NCBI RefSeq assembly: GCF_037038585.1
Contig: NC_092526.1
Span: 38,267,501 to 38,331,500 of the forward strand
DNA length: 64,000 nucleotides
Source of the DNA: Patagioenas fasciata
Taxonomy: Eukaryota > Chordata > Aves > Columbiformes > Columbidae
Direction: 5' to 3'
Shown here one piece after another: positions 14,096 through 26,553 of the stretch (the stretch's first letter is position 1; each line of letters opens with the position of its first letter). Below the pieces are notes generated by a model. That model saw only the letters and a program-made list of their open reading frames with translations. It was not told where the DNA came from and ran no database searches. Both the position numbers and the translations under genes were made by a program.

Positions 14096-14618
14096 GTTAC
14101 TTAAGAAGCTACAGTTAACTGCTATAACTTGAATATCTGAAACCTGACCTAGTACTATAGGCACTGCAATTAAAAAGCTAGCAGCAGATATGCAAAACTT
14201 TATATCCTGTCTGTGGAGGAAATCTATTTCTCTGAACAGTGATGTGGACAGGAAGTGAAGAGGTTTGAAAATCCGGCTCTGAAAGTAAAACAGTCACCTC
14301 CTTGCTAAAACAGGCTACTATTGCAGTCTGCTTACTTGGAAAGGTGGCAAAGCATGTAACAAATTTAGTATTTTTATTTAAAAGTTTAGTACTGTCTTAT
14401 TTTGCTTCTTCAAGAAAAAGTACAACAGAAAGTACAGTAAAGGTCTGAGAAAAATAGAAGTTTGAGGCAAAGTACAATAATGTGTCCAGATTGTTCAAAA
14501 GTTGCCTTGAGACTCTCTCCAGTGAAACTGTGTTCTTCTCTGAATGCCTGTGTCCCTTTCCCTTATTTTTTGTTATTTTGGGAAAACCCTTACCTCGTGA
14601 GGTTTATTTCCTAATTTT

Positions 14619-15251
14619 TTGAGATGTCTCTGGCAAGACATTCTTATTTCACTGACAGGAGTTACAGGCAGAGGAATCCTCAGAAATCTCAGCAGCTCTC
14701 TCCCGATTCAGCAGACAGAAGAAGATGAGGAGGCGGTCGCCCGGTTCGCAAGAGGCAGAGATCAGCAGGCAGGGTCCCTGGGACGGGAGGGAAACCCTTT
14801 CAGGCTCACAGGAAGGAATTTGCCTTCCCTGAAATGGGGACCTACATTTGCAAATCATCTTCCCATGTACCAGCTAGCGCCTTGGGGAGAAAGAGCAGGG
14901 CCTCAGGTGCTTTGGTTTCGACACTCTTTCCCTCTCCTTCTCTCTGTCAGTGAAGTGCTGCCTGTGGTGACATGTACCTGGATTGTCCCTCCCATGAGAT
15001 GGCAATATATAGTTCTACCTGAAGTTATCCCTTACAATTTCACTTCTACTCTGATGAGTCAGGATTTTACTAACAGGTTCGGTGCCAGGCTGGATATCTT
15101 CGGAATTAACATTACTCAGTCTCTGTCTCTATTATCTGCCGCCTCCTTTCAAAGCACCTCTGTAGCATTCCTTGCTATCTATTTTATCTTTTTGTTATCA
15201 TTCTACATCATCTTCTACATTTTTTTTAAATTTCTTTTTTGTTTTTACTAA
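14619..15251 (+). other. Longest open frame in the window (210 codons), probably not a gene
   Basis: The frame runs from an ATG at 14619 through a GC-richer first half into an AT-rich, T-run second half, which translates into a Phe/Ile/Tyr string (FLLSFYIIFYIFF). No domain, signal peptide or family was recognised. The first half contains a GGAAGG/CCTTCC palindrome at 14811-14828. It is not CR1. Coding is doubtful because the hydrophobic tail comes from low-complexity sequence. Confidence 0.15.
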
Positions 15252-16089
15252 TGCAAAATTGCTTTGTCATTCCTTTAATATTAGCAGTCTTCTTCCATCC
15301 AGCGCTTTAATTTTAGCTAGTCTTGGCCTTCTCAGAAATGCTTCGACATCCTCAGTCAAAGGCAGCTGGGATGTGCAGTCCCTTGCAGGATCAGACCCAG
15401 ACATGAGAGGAACTTGTATGCTCTCCAGATGTATTAAACTAATTACTTTGACTTCCACATACTCATTGTGGGTTCAAAGGCCAACAACGGGGCATCCTAT
15501 TCGAGAATTTCAAGGGAGATGGCTGAGCACAGGAGAGCCCAGGAGCAGGTTTCAATTATTTTATTAGACAAAGGGTTAAGAGTCATGCCTAGGAGGAGAG
15601 ATGAGTGTTTCTTGACGTGGGATTTACAGTGCAGCAAGGAGGACTTGAGGGCTTTTGATCTGGCATCTTTCTCAAGCATTATTTCACTTCTTTTAAAAGG
15701 AAAAAGCGCAAAGAAGAATGGATGGAAACATCTAGGCAGGAGATTTTTTTTTAATGAATTCTGACACCAAAAGGAGCTTATGAAACACTTGTGTGGTTAC
15801 AGTTAGCAAATCCTGGGGCAAACAAAAATTCATGCTAAAATGATAAGGAGTTTTGTTCACTGGGAACAGGTGCCCTGTCCTGATACTTCCAGCAATGGAT
15901 CAGGAAACAAGTTTCCATGTTTTGGACAGGCTTATGTATTAAGAGTTATGGGCTGGAAAGGCCATTAAGAAAATGACCGTAGTAAAACTGCGAATGAATT
16001 ACGGAAGAATATCTGAAATATGATTTTAGTTTATAGATGCTTTCAAGCAATAAAATGTGATGAGTTAATTCTCTTATGCTTATTTCTAG

Positions 16090-16197
16090 GGCTGCAGAGA
16101 TGAGATTAGAACTTGCAGATTCCTGGCACCTCATCCATGCGGAGTCCACAGACAATTTAACTTTTACAGCAGTTACCGTGCTAAAGCATGGAACATG
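16090..16197 (+). other. Exon-like segment, function unknown
   Basis: A 108-base segment with a strong acceptor (ctcttatgcttatttctag) and a consensus donor (acatg|gtaagtg). The length is a multiple of three and two frames are open, one beginning GCRDEIRTCRFLAPHPC and the other AAEMRLELADSW. No family was recognised, and no partner exon could be tied to it. It may be part of a non-coding RNA or a chance match. Confidence 0.25.
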
Positions 16198-18164
16198 GTA
16201 AGTGTTTTAATATTACTGTTCCAGACTTCTCTTTCCCCACTTTCTACTTTTTGTTTCCCCATATGAACCCCAAATAACTGCTGTGCAGGAAAAAATTACT
16301 GCGAAAGAAAAAGCCTATAATGTATGCAGATTCCAAAGTACTGAGCGTGACTGGCTATCTGTTCTGTGACACCCCGTAGGGTGAGCTGAGGACAAAAGCC
16401 TATTCCTATTACATCTTTTTATGCAGCTTGGGATGTCAGTAGTCAGTTGAACGAAGTTGTCTGGTTAGCCTTAAAAACAGGCAGTGGAACTGTTTCATGT
16501 GAAAACTGGGAGAGAATTGTAAATGCGTGAAAAATAGTATAGCAGCTACTATAACTTCCAGTAGTTTTTATTCAAAGTTGCTTTCAGAACAAAAACTACA
16601 AAAGAGTCATTTCAAGAAATACACCTCAACAGAGAAGAGGTACATGAACAAAACATAGAAAAGTGGGCTAGAGTCAAACACCACTTTCATACCTGTAACG
16701 AAACATGGCAAATACAATCCAGTGTATTCTCCAAATGCTCCCGATATGAATCAGTATGTCCATGAGTAGGTGTAAATAGAGTACAGTTGAGCTCTATTCC
16801 TGCCGCCTACACCGCTGCAGTATTTGAATACTACAGTGTTGTTAGTGGATTTTGTCTCTCTGACGTTATTTCCCCTCCTCCTCATAAAGCAGGGAAATAT
16901 CCCTTCTCACAGGTACGTGGGCGTTAAGCCTGACGCAGAAAAGGAGGTTGTTTGGTGCACCGGATTGTGTGCACGCCAGGTGCAACCACACTGGTGTGGT
17001 CTGCCCATCACCGCAGGACCTACGGGGCTGATTACACGACATGCAGAAGGCCAAACAAAAAGTTAGTCCGAAAACTGAATTTTCTGAATCAGAGCTGTAG
17101 AATTCTTGCAGAACTGATGTTCTAAATAATCTAATTGTGTCTAACAGAATTAAGTCCTTTGCTTAGTTCTGTCAAGAGAAATTGCAATAAATATACAGTC
17201 CTAAAAGGCAATCCCTTATGGACAATAGGAAAATTAGAGTCTTGAAAAGTCTAGCGAAGTTTATTTTGAGACCTTCCCCTGCAAAGACTTATGTTGACTG
17301 TCCCCATGTTCTTTACAGCATTGAACACTAAATTTTCCTCGGGGACTTCCCCTGGTGAGACCTTCATATGATGAACACAGTGAGGACATGATGACTGTTC
17401 CTGTACCACAAAACATTAAGCATTACCTTCTTTATACCATTGCTATGCCGTGTAAATTTAGATATATTCATTATTTGGCTGTTCAGTGCAATTTCATGTT
17501 CCATAAGCGTCAAAGAGACTCAGAATCCACATAAAAGTTTGATTTTCCTTCTTTTATTTTATATGTTATGCTTGAAAACAAGATGTTCTCGATGGTCAGT
17601 CAAAACAAGAAAAATAGAAATGTTTCATTCAAAAAATACTGGATGTCTGGACAATAGCAAGAGTAGCCTCCCTTCCCCCTTTTGTTTGGTTGCCAAAATA
17701 AACTTTAGCCAAACTGGTGTAGTTTGGTGAAAGGCATTTAGCTTGTGGGAATTGCATGTTCTGACAGCAAATGGCTCCACCAACACTTGATGCTGCATTT
17801 TCCAGCAGGTTGTCTGCGTGCAACACCCACCCCAGGGCCCCTGCAGGGTGATGGCTTTGAGAGCCTTGTAAATACTCTCAGGTCCTTTTTCAAACCAGCT
17901 TTTCAAGGCGCACCAGTTGGTGCTGTTCCCTCTTTCTAGGCAGCGTCTAGATGATGAGTGACCCTATCATTGAAAGTCGTGATTGTTATAGCTCTGCCTA
18001 AATGAGAAGAGCGGAAGGGGCTGATATGGAAGTGCAGTCCTGAGCCAGACCATGAGGCTGTGGTTCCAGGTCCTCTCTGCAGGGCTGGCACTAAAAGCAG
18101 GTGTTGAGGGAAGCCATGCAAGCCTGGCCAGAGTCTGCAGCATCAACATCGTTGGGTTAGGGTG

Positions 18165-18410
18165 TTAGAGAATATATCTCTGCCCAGAGTTTTCATGTTT
18201 CATCTGTACCTGTTATCCTTGAATTTGTCTGAAACCCTTTTTCACCTGTGCTGTACTTGCCTCTGCAACCTGCTGTGGCAGCAAGTACCAGAAATTCACT
18301 ACGCATTTTGTAAAGAAGCACTTTCTTTAATCTGTTTTAACCCAGTCTCTTACTGGTTTCATCAAACGCTCCTGATTCTCAAGTTGTAGGACTTGGTGAC
18401 AGCAGTTCTG
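18165..18410 (-). repeat. Ancient CR1/L3-like LINE fragment
   Basis: Minus-strand remnant with 'gcaacctgctgtggcagcaa', then 'aaattcactacgcattttgt' and 'aagaagcactttctttaatc', the order seen in old CR1/L3-type elements of amniotes. Strongly diverged; borders approximate. The overlapping 75-codon open frame is a by-product. Confidence 0.6.
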
Positions 18411-19174
18411 TCTTTACCCGGGAAAATGCCATACACAGACAGTGGAGCTGGAAGAAGAGGGAGGAGGAAAGAGCATTACGTGCATTTCTTACAGTTCCCT
18501 GATCACAGAGCTGTGTAAAAATATGTCTGTTAGTAGATTATATAAACTAGAGCTCTAGCAGAAGCCAGAGTAACACACTCTTGTTAGCTGAGTCCTGCCC
18601 CTGAAGCCCTTCCCAGCATTTACAACTCCAGAATAAGGAAACAAAATTAATGGCTTAAATTTGGTCAATCACTGCTTGCAAGAGAGCGTGTGGGCTCTCT
18701 GCCTTGTACAGGAAGCTTGTCTGGTACTTAGCCCACATTTCCTTGCTTTAGAATTATTTTGGTGTTTGTAAGCACAAACCCATAGACCGCAGTAATCCCC
18801 TTCCTTTCTTGATTTTAATTTTCTCTGCATATTTATCTTGTCTCACCCGTAGCTGTCACTGTGTCAGGTTATGCAGTACAAGGGCTTTTTTTAACTTGTT
18901 CTCTATTCACTAGATTATCCCTGTCCTGTGGCAATTTTAGTTGTGTTTTTACTTCACTCTGATTTCCCTGAATAAGATTTGTCTGTTGGCTGTCTGGTGT
19001 ATGTTTTATTTCAAGAGACATTTGGTGTCTGGTATTTCTCAGCTCTCTGGTTTCACTTAAGGTCCATGAAGGCTTCTAATTCCAGAGACGCTCTTTTTTG
19101 TAGTCTCACTTCTTGAAGCGGGGGCCAAGAGACAAAATGGAGAAATAAAATCAAATATGTGCCGGCGAACCACC

Positions 19175-19228
19175 ATCTCCTATTAGTGGCTTTATGAAAC
19201 TATCTCCTATTAGAGGCTTCATGCAGCT
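19175..19228 (+). repeat. 27-bp tandem duplication, two copies
   Basis: Two adjacent 27-base units, each beginning 'atctcctattag' and continuing 'tggctttatgaaact' or 'aggcttcatgcagct'. They differ at five positions. Function unknown. Confidence 0.85.
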
Positions 19229-22200
19229 GTCACCAAAGATGTTTCTGAATCAAAACCTTGGAATTAGAATTGTGGTGCCCCAGGAGGGAAGGGAGTTGGT
19301 CCAGATCTGAAACCTGCTGCTTGGGTCCCTCTGGCTTCTCTCCCCCCACTTTCCTTTGAGGCACATGTTTCCTTGCAAAATAAAATGTCTCAAAGGATGC
19401 AGTGTTGGTGCCCTCTTGTGGGGGGAAAAAAAAAGAGATAGGAGGTGAGGAGAAGAAATGACACATCAGCGGAACAGTGTTTAAAACAGATTAGGATGGA
19501 TTATTTTGGCAAGGGGTGGAGATGGGGAGTTCACTCGGCGATGCAACAAGATTTAGATCAAGGATTTCTTGGTGGGCACCAGAGGGGTAAGGGCCACATG
19601 GGTAACCTCCGAAAGGGGTCTGTATGCCTCTTCTTTTATCTATAGAATCCTTGTTCATGGCATCTTATGCCTGCATCTCTGCGTTCTGGCTTTTCAGGAT
19701 CCCTTTTGATTATGAAGAACAGAGTCCATAAAATGTAACAAGAAATATGATTCTCTCCACATTTCAGCTCAGTGTATTTCCCATTATTTTTTTTCCAAGC
19801 TAAGAGCCCATGTTTTTTTTTGTTGTCAGAGGGTTTGTATGCTGCTATCTTTTTATGAAAGCAGGAACATGGACTGTTGTAGTACATGAAAGCAGCCAGG
19901 TTCTTCACCTGAGATGCTGAGCTTTCATGAGCTGACCTGCAGTCAGTCATCTCCTAGCAAGTTGTCTGAGAAGTCTTCAGTTTCTTTCAGCAGTTAATAG
20001 TTCTGGTTTTAGCTGTTTGAAGAAAATGTCCGTGGATGGTGGACAATTTCTTGATGCAAGAGTTTGTCTGTGGTAATATAAGGAAAAAGATAGTTGCATC
20101 TTTCTAAGGTAACGGGCTATTAGATTCCACTTTCTTTAAGCACAGGAAAGAAGTCTGCGAGCCAGCAGAACCCAGCATTAAAAGATTTAATGGGATAAAG
20201 AACAGTCTTATTGCGTCCTTAAGCAGCAAACAAGTCATAAAGCTAAATCAGCCTTGTCCCAGGCTTTATGATTTTAAGATTTCCCTCCAAGTTTTTTTCT
20301 GGCTTGAAGGTTTCTTGAAGACTTCCAGACCCTGGCTTAGTTCACTTGCAGGTGATAACTACAGTTCTTTAGGCAGGTCCCAGGCTCCCCATTTCAATTT
20401 CACTAAACTGAGGGGCTATCTTTCTAAGCAGAGGCTTGAAATGTACTACAGGCTTTGCTGGATTTCAAGGTTACTTGCCATTATTCACAAGCAATAGCCG
20501 TATGGTATGACCAATCACCAGGGTAGTGGCAAGTAACTCAGCATTGTAGTTCTAAAACAGCTGCGAGTGATAGCCAAAACTGTTTAAGGTGCAAGCTAGT
20601 GGAAAGGTATGTCTCTCATTCAGGTAAATAGATAATGGTGATTCTTTAACAGAGAGACAGAGAGAAAGCATTCTTCATGCAGGTGGCATCGGAAATGATG
20701 TACAATATTTCAGGAACCACTTGTGATTTTTTTTAACCCTGTGGTAAAGGCATAGAGTGTTTAAGAAGGGAACCTCCACCAGGCACTCAAGGACTCCCAT
20801 TGTGAAATGGAAGGAGAAAGGAAGGAGGAAGCAAACAAACCGTCAAGACTTCCAACCCCATCTTTTGATCTTGGAGGGATTGTTTTCTCCCTCGTCCTCC
20901 TTCGTCACTTTCAGTAGCACTAATTCTGCAGTAAGGAGGGACAAAACTGGCCCGCCCTTTGTATCTCTGCTTTTTTTCCATGGGATGAGTTCTGCCACGA
21001 ACTTTCTTCCAAGGCTGGTCACCTTCCTGGCATCCAGTTTGTTCAAGCCATCTGCATTTCATTATCAATTACATACAGTCCTTCCTTGAAGCATTTCGCT
21101 GCAAATGTCAAAGTCTTGTAGCATCCTTATCTACAGAGTGATGCATGTCAAATCTGCCTTATCACAATCTGCCACCAGGGCTTTTACATGTGTAACTTTG
21201 ATTACAGTTGACAAGAGTGATATATGCAAATCTACCACATAGCAAGCAAAAAACTGTCTTTTTAAAAAAATAATCTGACTTGTGGAAATACCCTCTGTGT
21301 ATTACAGTGAAACAAAGGCAAGACTGAAACAGCAATAGCTGTTAGCAGTCAAATATTACATGCCAAAATGAAGATTACTAAGTTAGTTAGGTCTGTCTGT
21401 GGTCCATCTTGGGCCAACCAAGAAGATATTCCATAATTTCAGGGTTCAGATTATTAGATGGACAAGCCAACAGCCATAGGGGAGGGCAGTAGCAATATTG
21501 TGTCACTTGACATGTTACAGGGCAAAACGTGAAAAAGGCAATCAGAGGAACTCAGGAAAGGATCTGGTGAAAATCTGAACCAATAGGTAAAGTTTTGTAC
21601 AGGACCTCAGAGGCAGTGAGCTTGATTCATCCTGTCACCAAACACCCACTCAGAACCAACACGCCACACAGGACTCGGCCCACAGGAATGCTTTTACCGG
21701 CAAAGCAAGAACATGTGTGTAACAAGGCAAAACATATATATTAAAGACAGTGAAACTATCAAGCTAGCTGCTGACTAAAAGCTTCCAAATTTGTAGTCGG
21801 CTTAGACTGAAATGTTGAAAGTGGTGTCGGTCTGATGCCACATGTGTGGGAGTGCATCACTGCACACTCTGAGTTTACAGGATATGGAGCAGTAAGCAGT
21901 TGGGTACCAGCAAATAGAATTAGGACAGGAGCTCTAATCTATTAGATTATTGGCTTTTTTCCAAGGCTTGTAGACATGAAGTTTCCTTCTGGGTTCAGTT
22001 CCCGCAAACTTCCTGTTCCTCTCAGGCAAGTTTCAGAGCCAGCTCCTCATTTATTCCTTTGTAAATTCAAAATATTTCAGTTGGGCCCTGGCACATCTGC
22101 AATAATTCAGAAGGGAGCCTGACTGGGAGGATTTACCCACCCAAACAAAGGTTCAGAATTTTAACTCTGAAAGTGATCAACTAGCAAAATAAACTTTCAA

Positions 22201-25200
22201 AACAAGTGGTGGTGTTTCTCTGTTTCTTGATGTTTTTAAATCAGCCTGAAGGTGTATTTCTGGATGTTATGTTTTAATTAAACACGACTTTTTGTCTTCC
22301 AAGCAGAGGCAGGCTAGAGAAATTCTATATTCCACCTGTTTAAAGAAATCAAATTAAATATGTTAGTGTATTAAACCTTCCAAGTCACTTAGGTCTAAGA
22401 GGGGAGGTAGAGACTCAGAATGAAGAACATGCAAGGAACCCACAAAAGGCCAAGCAGTAATTTGCTTGAGAGTAATAGTAACGTAGTGTCTACATTTCCA
22501 ACAGACACGATTTTAATAATAAAAGCAAAGAGAGACTAGGTTTGCATCACGTGCAATGCAATTGCATTCTCAGTCTCTGTGTGTGTGTGTTCCTAGCCCT
22601 TCTTAAATATGTAATAAAGTGCATTTCCAAAGACAACTTTCAGTTAAGTGTTCAGATGATACACAATTTGGAGATTAAAATGTGTATTTTTCTTGAAAGT
22701 GAGTAACCTGAATTCAACAACACATCTGAGTAGTTTATAAACCAGATTTCCCAGAAAAAATACTTTGAAAGTACTATCTAAACCATCTTCACAATTCAGT
22801 TGTATTTGTTAAAGGTATGAACATATATGAGCAAATTTTGGAGTCGCCTATCTGAAATTGATATTTAATCTTGAAAGTCCTGTTACCTAAGAGGAAAAGT
22901 GATTACATTTTCAAAAGCAATTTTGGGACACTTTTGCATTGACGTGTTTTAGTATTGTGAAACGTTTCTATGAAAGAGAGAGGTGCTGCTTGTAAAAAAA
23001 AATGAGTATATTGAACACCCTGGAAAAGCTTAGGTGTAGCCATGGTATATACCTTTTTCTGAATGACTATTTCCAATACTTTACAGTCTGATTCAAAGTT
23101 TTCTCTAAGCACTGAAAACTCCTACTAACATTTACTCTCTGAAAAAGAACAAGTTAATAAGGACAAGGCTCATCTGCTTTTTCTCTTGCTTCCAAATAAT
23201 ACCCATGACAGCAGAGACCCATTTCACTCATTGGTTTATTTTGTGAGAAAGACAGATCATTGTGCCTTGGGAAAACATGATGTAGCCCCTTATTTAAAAA
23301 CAAGCTTGAAGTGAGAAAGCGAGATGTAAAAGATTTTGTTCCTGCACAGTGAGAGTTCAACGTGCAGAACCTGGGCTTGTACCAACATAAAATTTCAGAG
23401 CATGTAGGCCTTTTAATAGAGAACACCACCCGTATGTTGGATTGTACCGTAGTTCAAGAACAGTCCTATTAATTTGGCCAGCGTGATCTCATTTTTAAGG
23501 TTAGAAGAATCTGGCATGTAAAGTATTTATTTCTGAGAGGTTATTATGTATTCTTTCTGTATTTGAGAGTTCTTTAATTTTCCCTGCATTGTTGCTGTGG
23601 AAGACTATAATCACTTGGCTGATTTTGTCAAGACCTTTAATTGCAAACAGAAAATTATGAAATATGCTATTTTAAAAGTATTCAGGGTTGCAAAATTCAA
23701 GTTGATTACTTTGGTCTCAAACAGTAATGCCCATTCTCTATTTAGGAATGGCTCTGTGCCTGGGTTATTTGTGCTCACGTATGGCGTTTCTCGTTGCAGT
23801 TAGCCAGGCAATGATTCTTCACGTGAGGACCTCCTGAGCAGCAGGAAAAGGCAGAGCTTTGAGGAAAGTGTCTCTTTTTTAGTATTCTCCATAAGATGCT
23901 TGGGAGAAGCTGAGGTGAGAAGTTAGAAATGGTTAGATTTGTAGGATTGCTGAGAGCTGTTGGGATGAAAGCAGGTTCTAGGTAGCTGAAACTAAGGAGT
24001 GGGGTAGACAGCTCATGGGCAAGTGGCTTATGAGAGCTTGATTTCCCTCCTGTTCCATAGCACTTGCTTTTCAGGACCAGTCTCTTTGATGACAATCTGC
24101 TCTGTCTCACAGTCCCCTTGGAGGTTTCAGGAGAGGGCATTACTTTGCAAGTCTGTGTTTGGAAGCCACAGCAAGTGGAAGGTCTGTGCCATGAGCCTGG
24201 CTTCGTTTCGCGGGGCTGAGCACAAAATAATTAAGAAGGTATCGGCTACATCAGGCTGAGCGAAGCCGTTGTGTGCGTGTTCTAAGTTACATAGCAAGTC
24301 CTGTTCTGAGTGTCTTGACGGTGATATTTAAGAAGCTGCATCTGCAGTTTTCAAAATAGGATGGGTCTTAAATTGTTAAATCGATAAGTTGACACAAACC
24401 AGAGGCTAGAGCCCTGCAGAATAAATGATCTGTACTAAGATGTCCTATTGGGCATTACATTTCAGCACAAAATTCTTCAAGGCCTAGTGGTACTTCTAGA
24501 ACTGAATTCTGGAACAGTGAAAAATATACAGGTAAATTATCTTCTGTGAGTTACTTGTCACAGTACTTGGCAGCTGTGTATTTGAGTTCTTGCAGACTGC
24601 TGTTAGGTAGGAGCATTTCAGGTTGCTGCAAAGTATCATTCTGTCAGGGGGTCACAGTGACCAAATTGCCTATTTCTGCGATATTTCAGGTGTGTTTGTC
24701 ATGTTGTTACTTCCCACCAGCTGGTAGGAGAACATGCTGTAGGAAAACAGGAATCAAAAGAACAGCTAAGTACTGACCCAAGAGGTATGAGAGAAAGCAG
24801 GATAACATGACAAAGGCAAGATGCAAGAGCAGTGAGACAGGATGGGGGATCACAGCAGGGAGGTTCATGCAGGGAATCTGTTAGAAAATCCGGGTGTCAT
24901 GTTGTGCAAATAGGCCAGCCAGGGAAGTACCTTTGTACCAAATTAGCATGGCGAGGAAGTGATGAAAAAAAACTCCGCAGCCGGTCCTGCTAATAAGTCT
25001 TATCTCGGATCTTGAAGGGCTTTAAACAGTTTACTTTCCATGCCTGTAGAAGCCATTTGTGCTAGTAAATCAGAAGTGCGTGCTCCATATCCTGTTACCT
25101 TCAGATCTGCCTCAATAGCCACAAGCTGTGTAATGCCAGAAGACATGGCTCTATCTTAAAAAGAAAAAAAACCCTGAAGGTCCTTTTGATCTGAATTGAA

Positions 25201-26499
25201 TCTCATTCAAGTCTATATATTACCCTTATGTCTGTGGCACACAACACACGCTTCGTGGCCTTGTTCCATTGCATTCACACCGATGTCCTGCGGTTTCCTT
25301 GTCATTTTTTGCAATCAAGTCACATGAAATATATTATTGTCTACCTTGTTCTGATAATCTCGATACCACATTTTCCTGTTGCACAAACATCTTTTTCAGG
25401 GTGATTTGATCTAAAAGTTTAAAGCCGGCAGAAAGGAAACAAAATGTGAGGGTTCTTTTTTTGAAAACAACCGACTTCACCACACTGAGAGCTTGTTCTA
25501 ACTGGTGCATCCTCAGTTTAAGTATTGGGATCAAAGCGGGGTAAAGGAATGAAGTATGGAATTGGACCGTATCTTCTTACAGCTCCGACACTGTCCAAAC
25601 ATATGGGTTACTTTGATTTTAATTAGAGTAGTAAATTCATGGCCCTTGTACTCCCACTCAAGAAAATTTCTAGTAACTGGCTGTGGTCACCGCACTGTTC
25701 TTCACTTCTCTCAGTTAAAAAACGTGACACATTGCCGCAGCTAAAACCCAACATCCATTAGTTGTCCCATGATGGACAGGATGAGTTAAAACAGAAGCAG
25801 CTCTATAATGCAAGTCTTTTGGTGAGTTTTGGCTGTTCATTGGAGGCAGCATTGATGTCACTGAAATAGTGCTTCAGTATAAGTGTTTCTTGAGTCACCT
25901 GCGCTGAAACTGGCAACGTGTGTGTCAGTAAAGCCTAAATCAACTTTGGTTTTTAGTGATGTGAGCACGTTCCCCCCTCCCCCATTCTAAAACTACATTG
26001 AGACTATCGGCTGATAAAATCAGATTGAGCCTTCCTGAGAAGAGAGCCTAGACGAAGACATCTACAGATCTCACTTCATATGAAGCCTTATATATACAGC
26101 CATATAAATTCAAGGCAGCATGTCCACCACAGCAGCTTTTCCTCTATTTCAGCTGAGGTTTATGTCTCCTAAACAGCATATGGTAGTTTCCCCTCAGTGA
26201 CCTAAATGTGCACATGTGAAGGGAGAAACTACCATCAAAAGCAGCAAATAAGAATGGGGAGACATAGGTATGGTTGAACTAAATCTCCTATAGCTGTGAG
26301 TAGTAATACATTCTAGGTCCGGACTGCCCTTAAGCAACCAGTTGAAGCCCTTCAGAAAGCAGCACTGAAACCAGCCTGTAATCATTGCGGGTAACACCTG
26401 ACAGCAGGACTAGAAATCCTTTGCCTCTGCTCTGGGCTCCATTTTCTGCCACTGCCTTAGAGCTACTAAGGTCTTAAACCTTCTTCTACAGTCCTCCCC

Positions 26500-26553
26500 T
26501 AAGGAATGGGAGAAAAGAAGGGAAAAAGGGAAAGAAAATAAGAAGGGAAGAGC
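26500..26553 (+). repeat. Purine-rich (A/G) tract
   Basis: About 50 nearly pure A/G bases (gggagaaaagaagggaaaaa and onward). A similar, less pure tract runs at about 37610-37680. Simple-sequence DNA; no function assigned. Confidence 0.6.
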
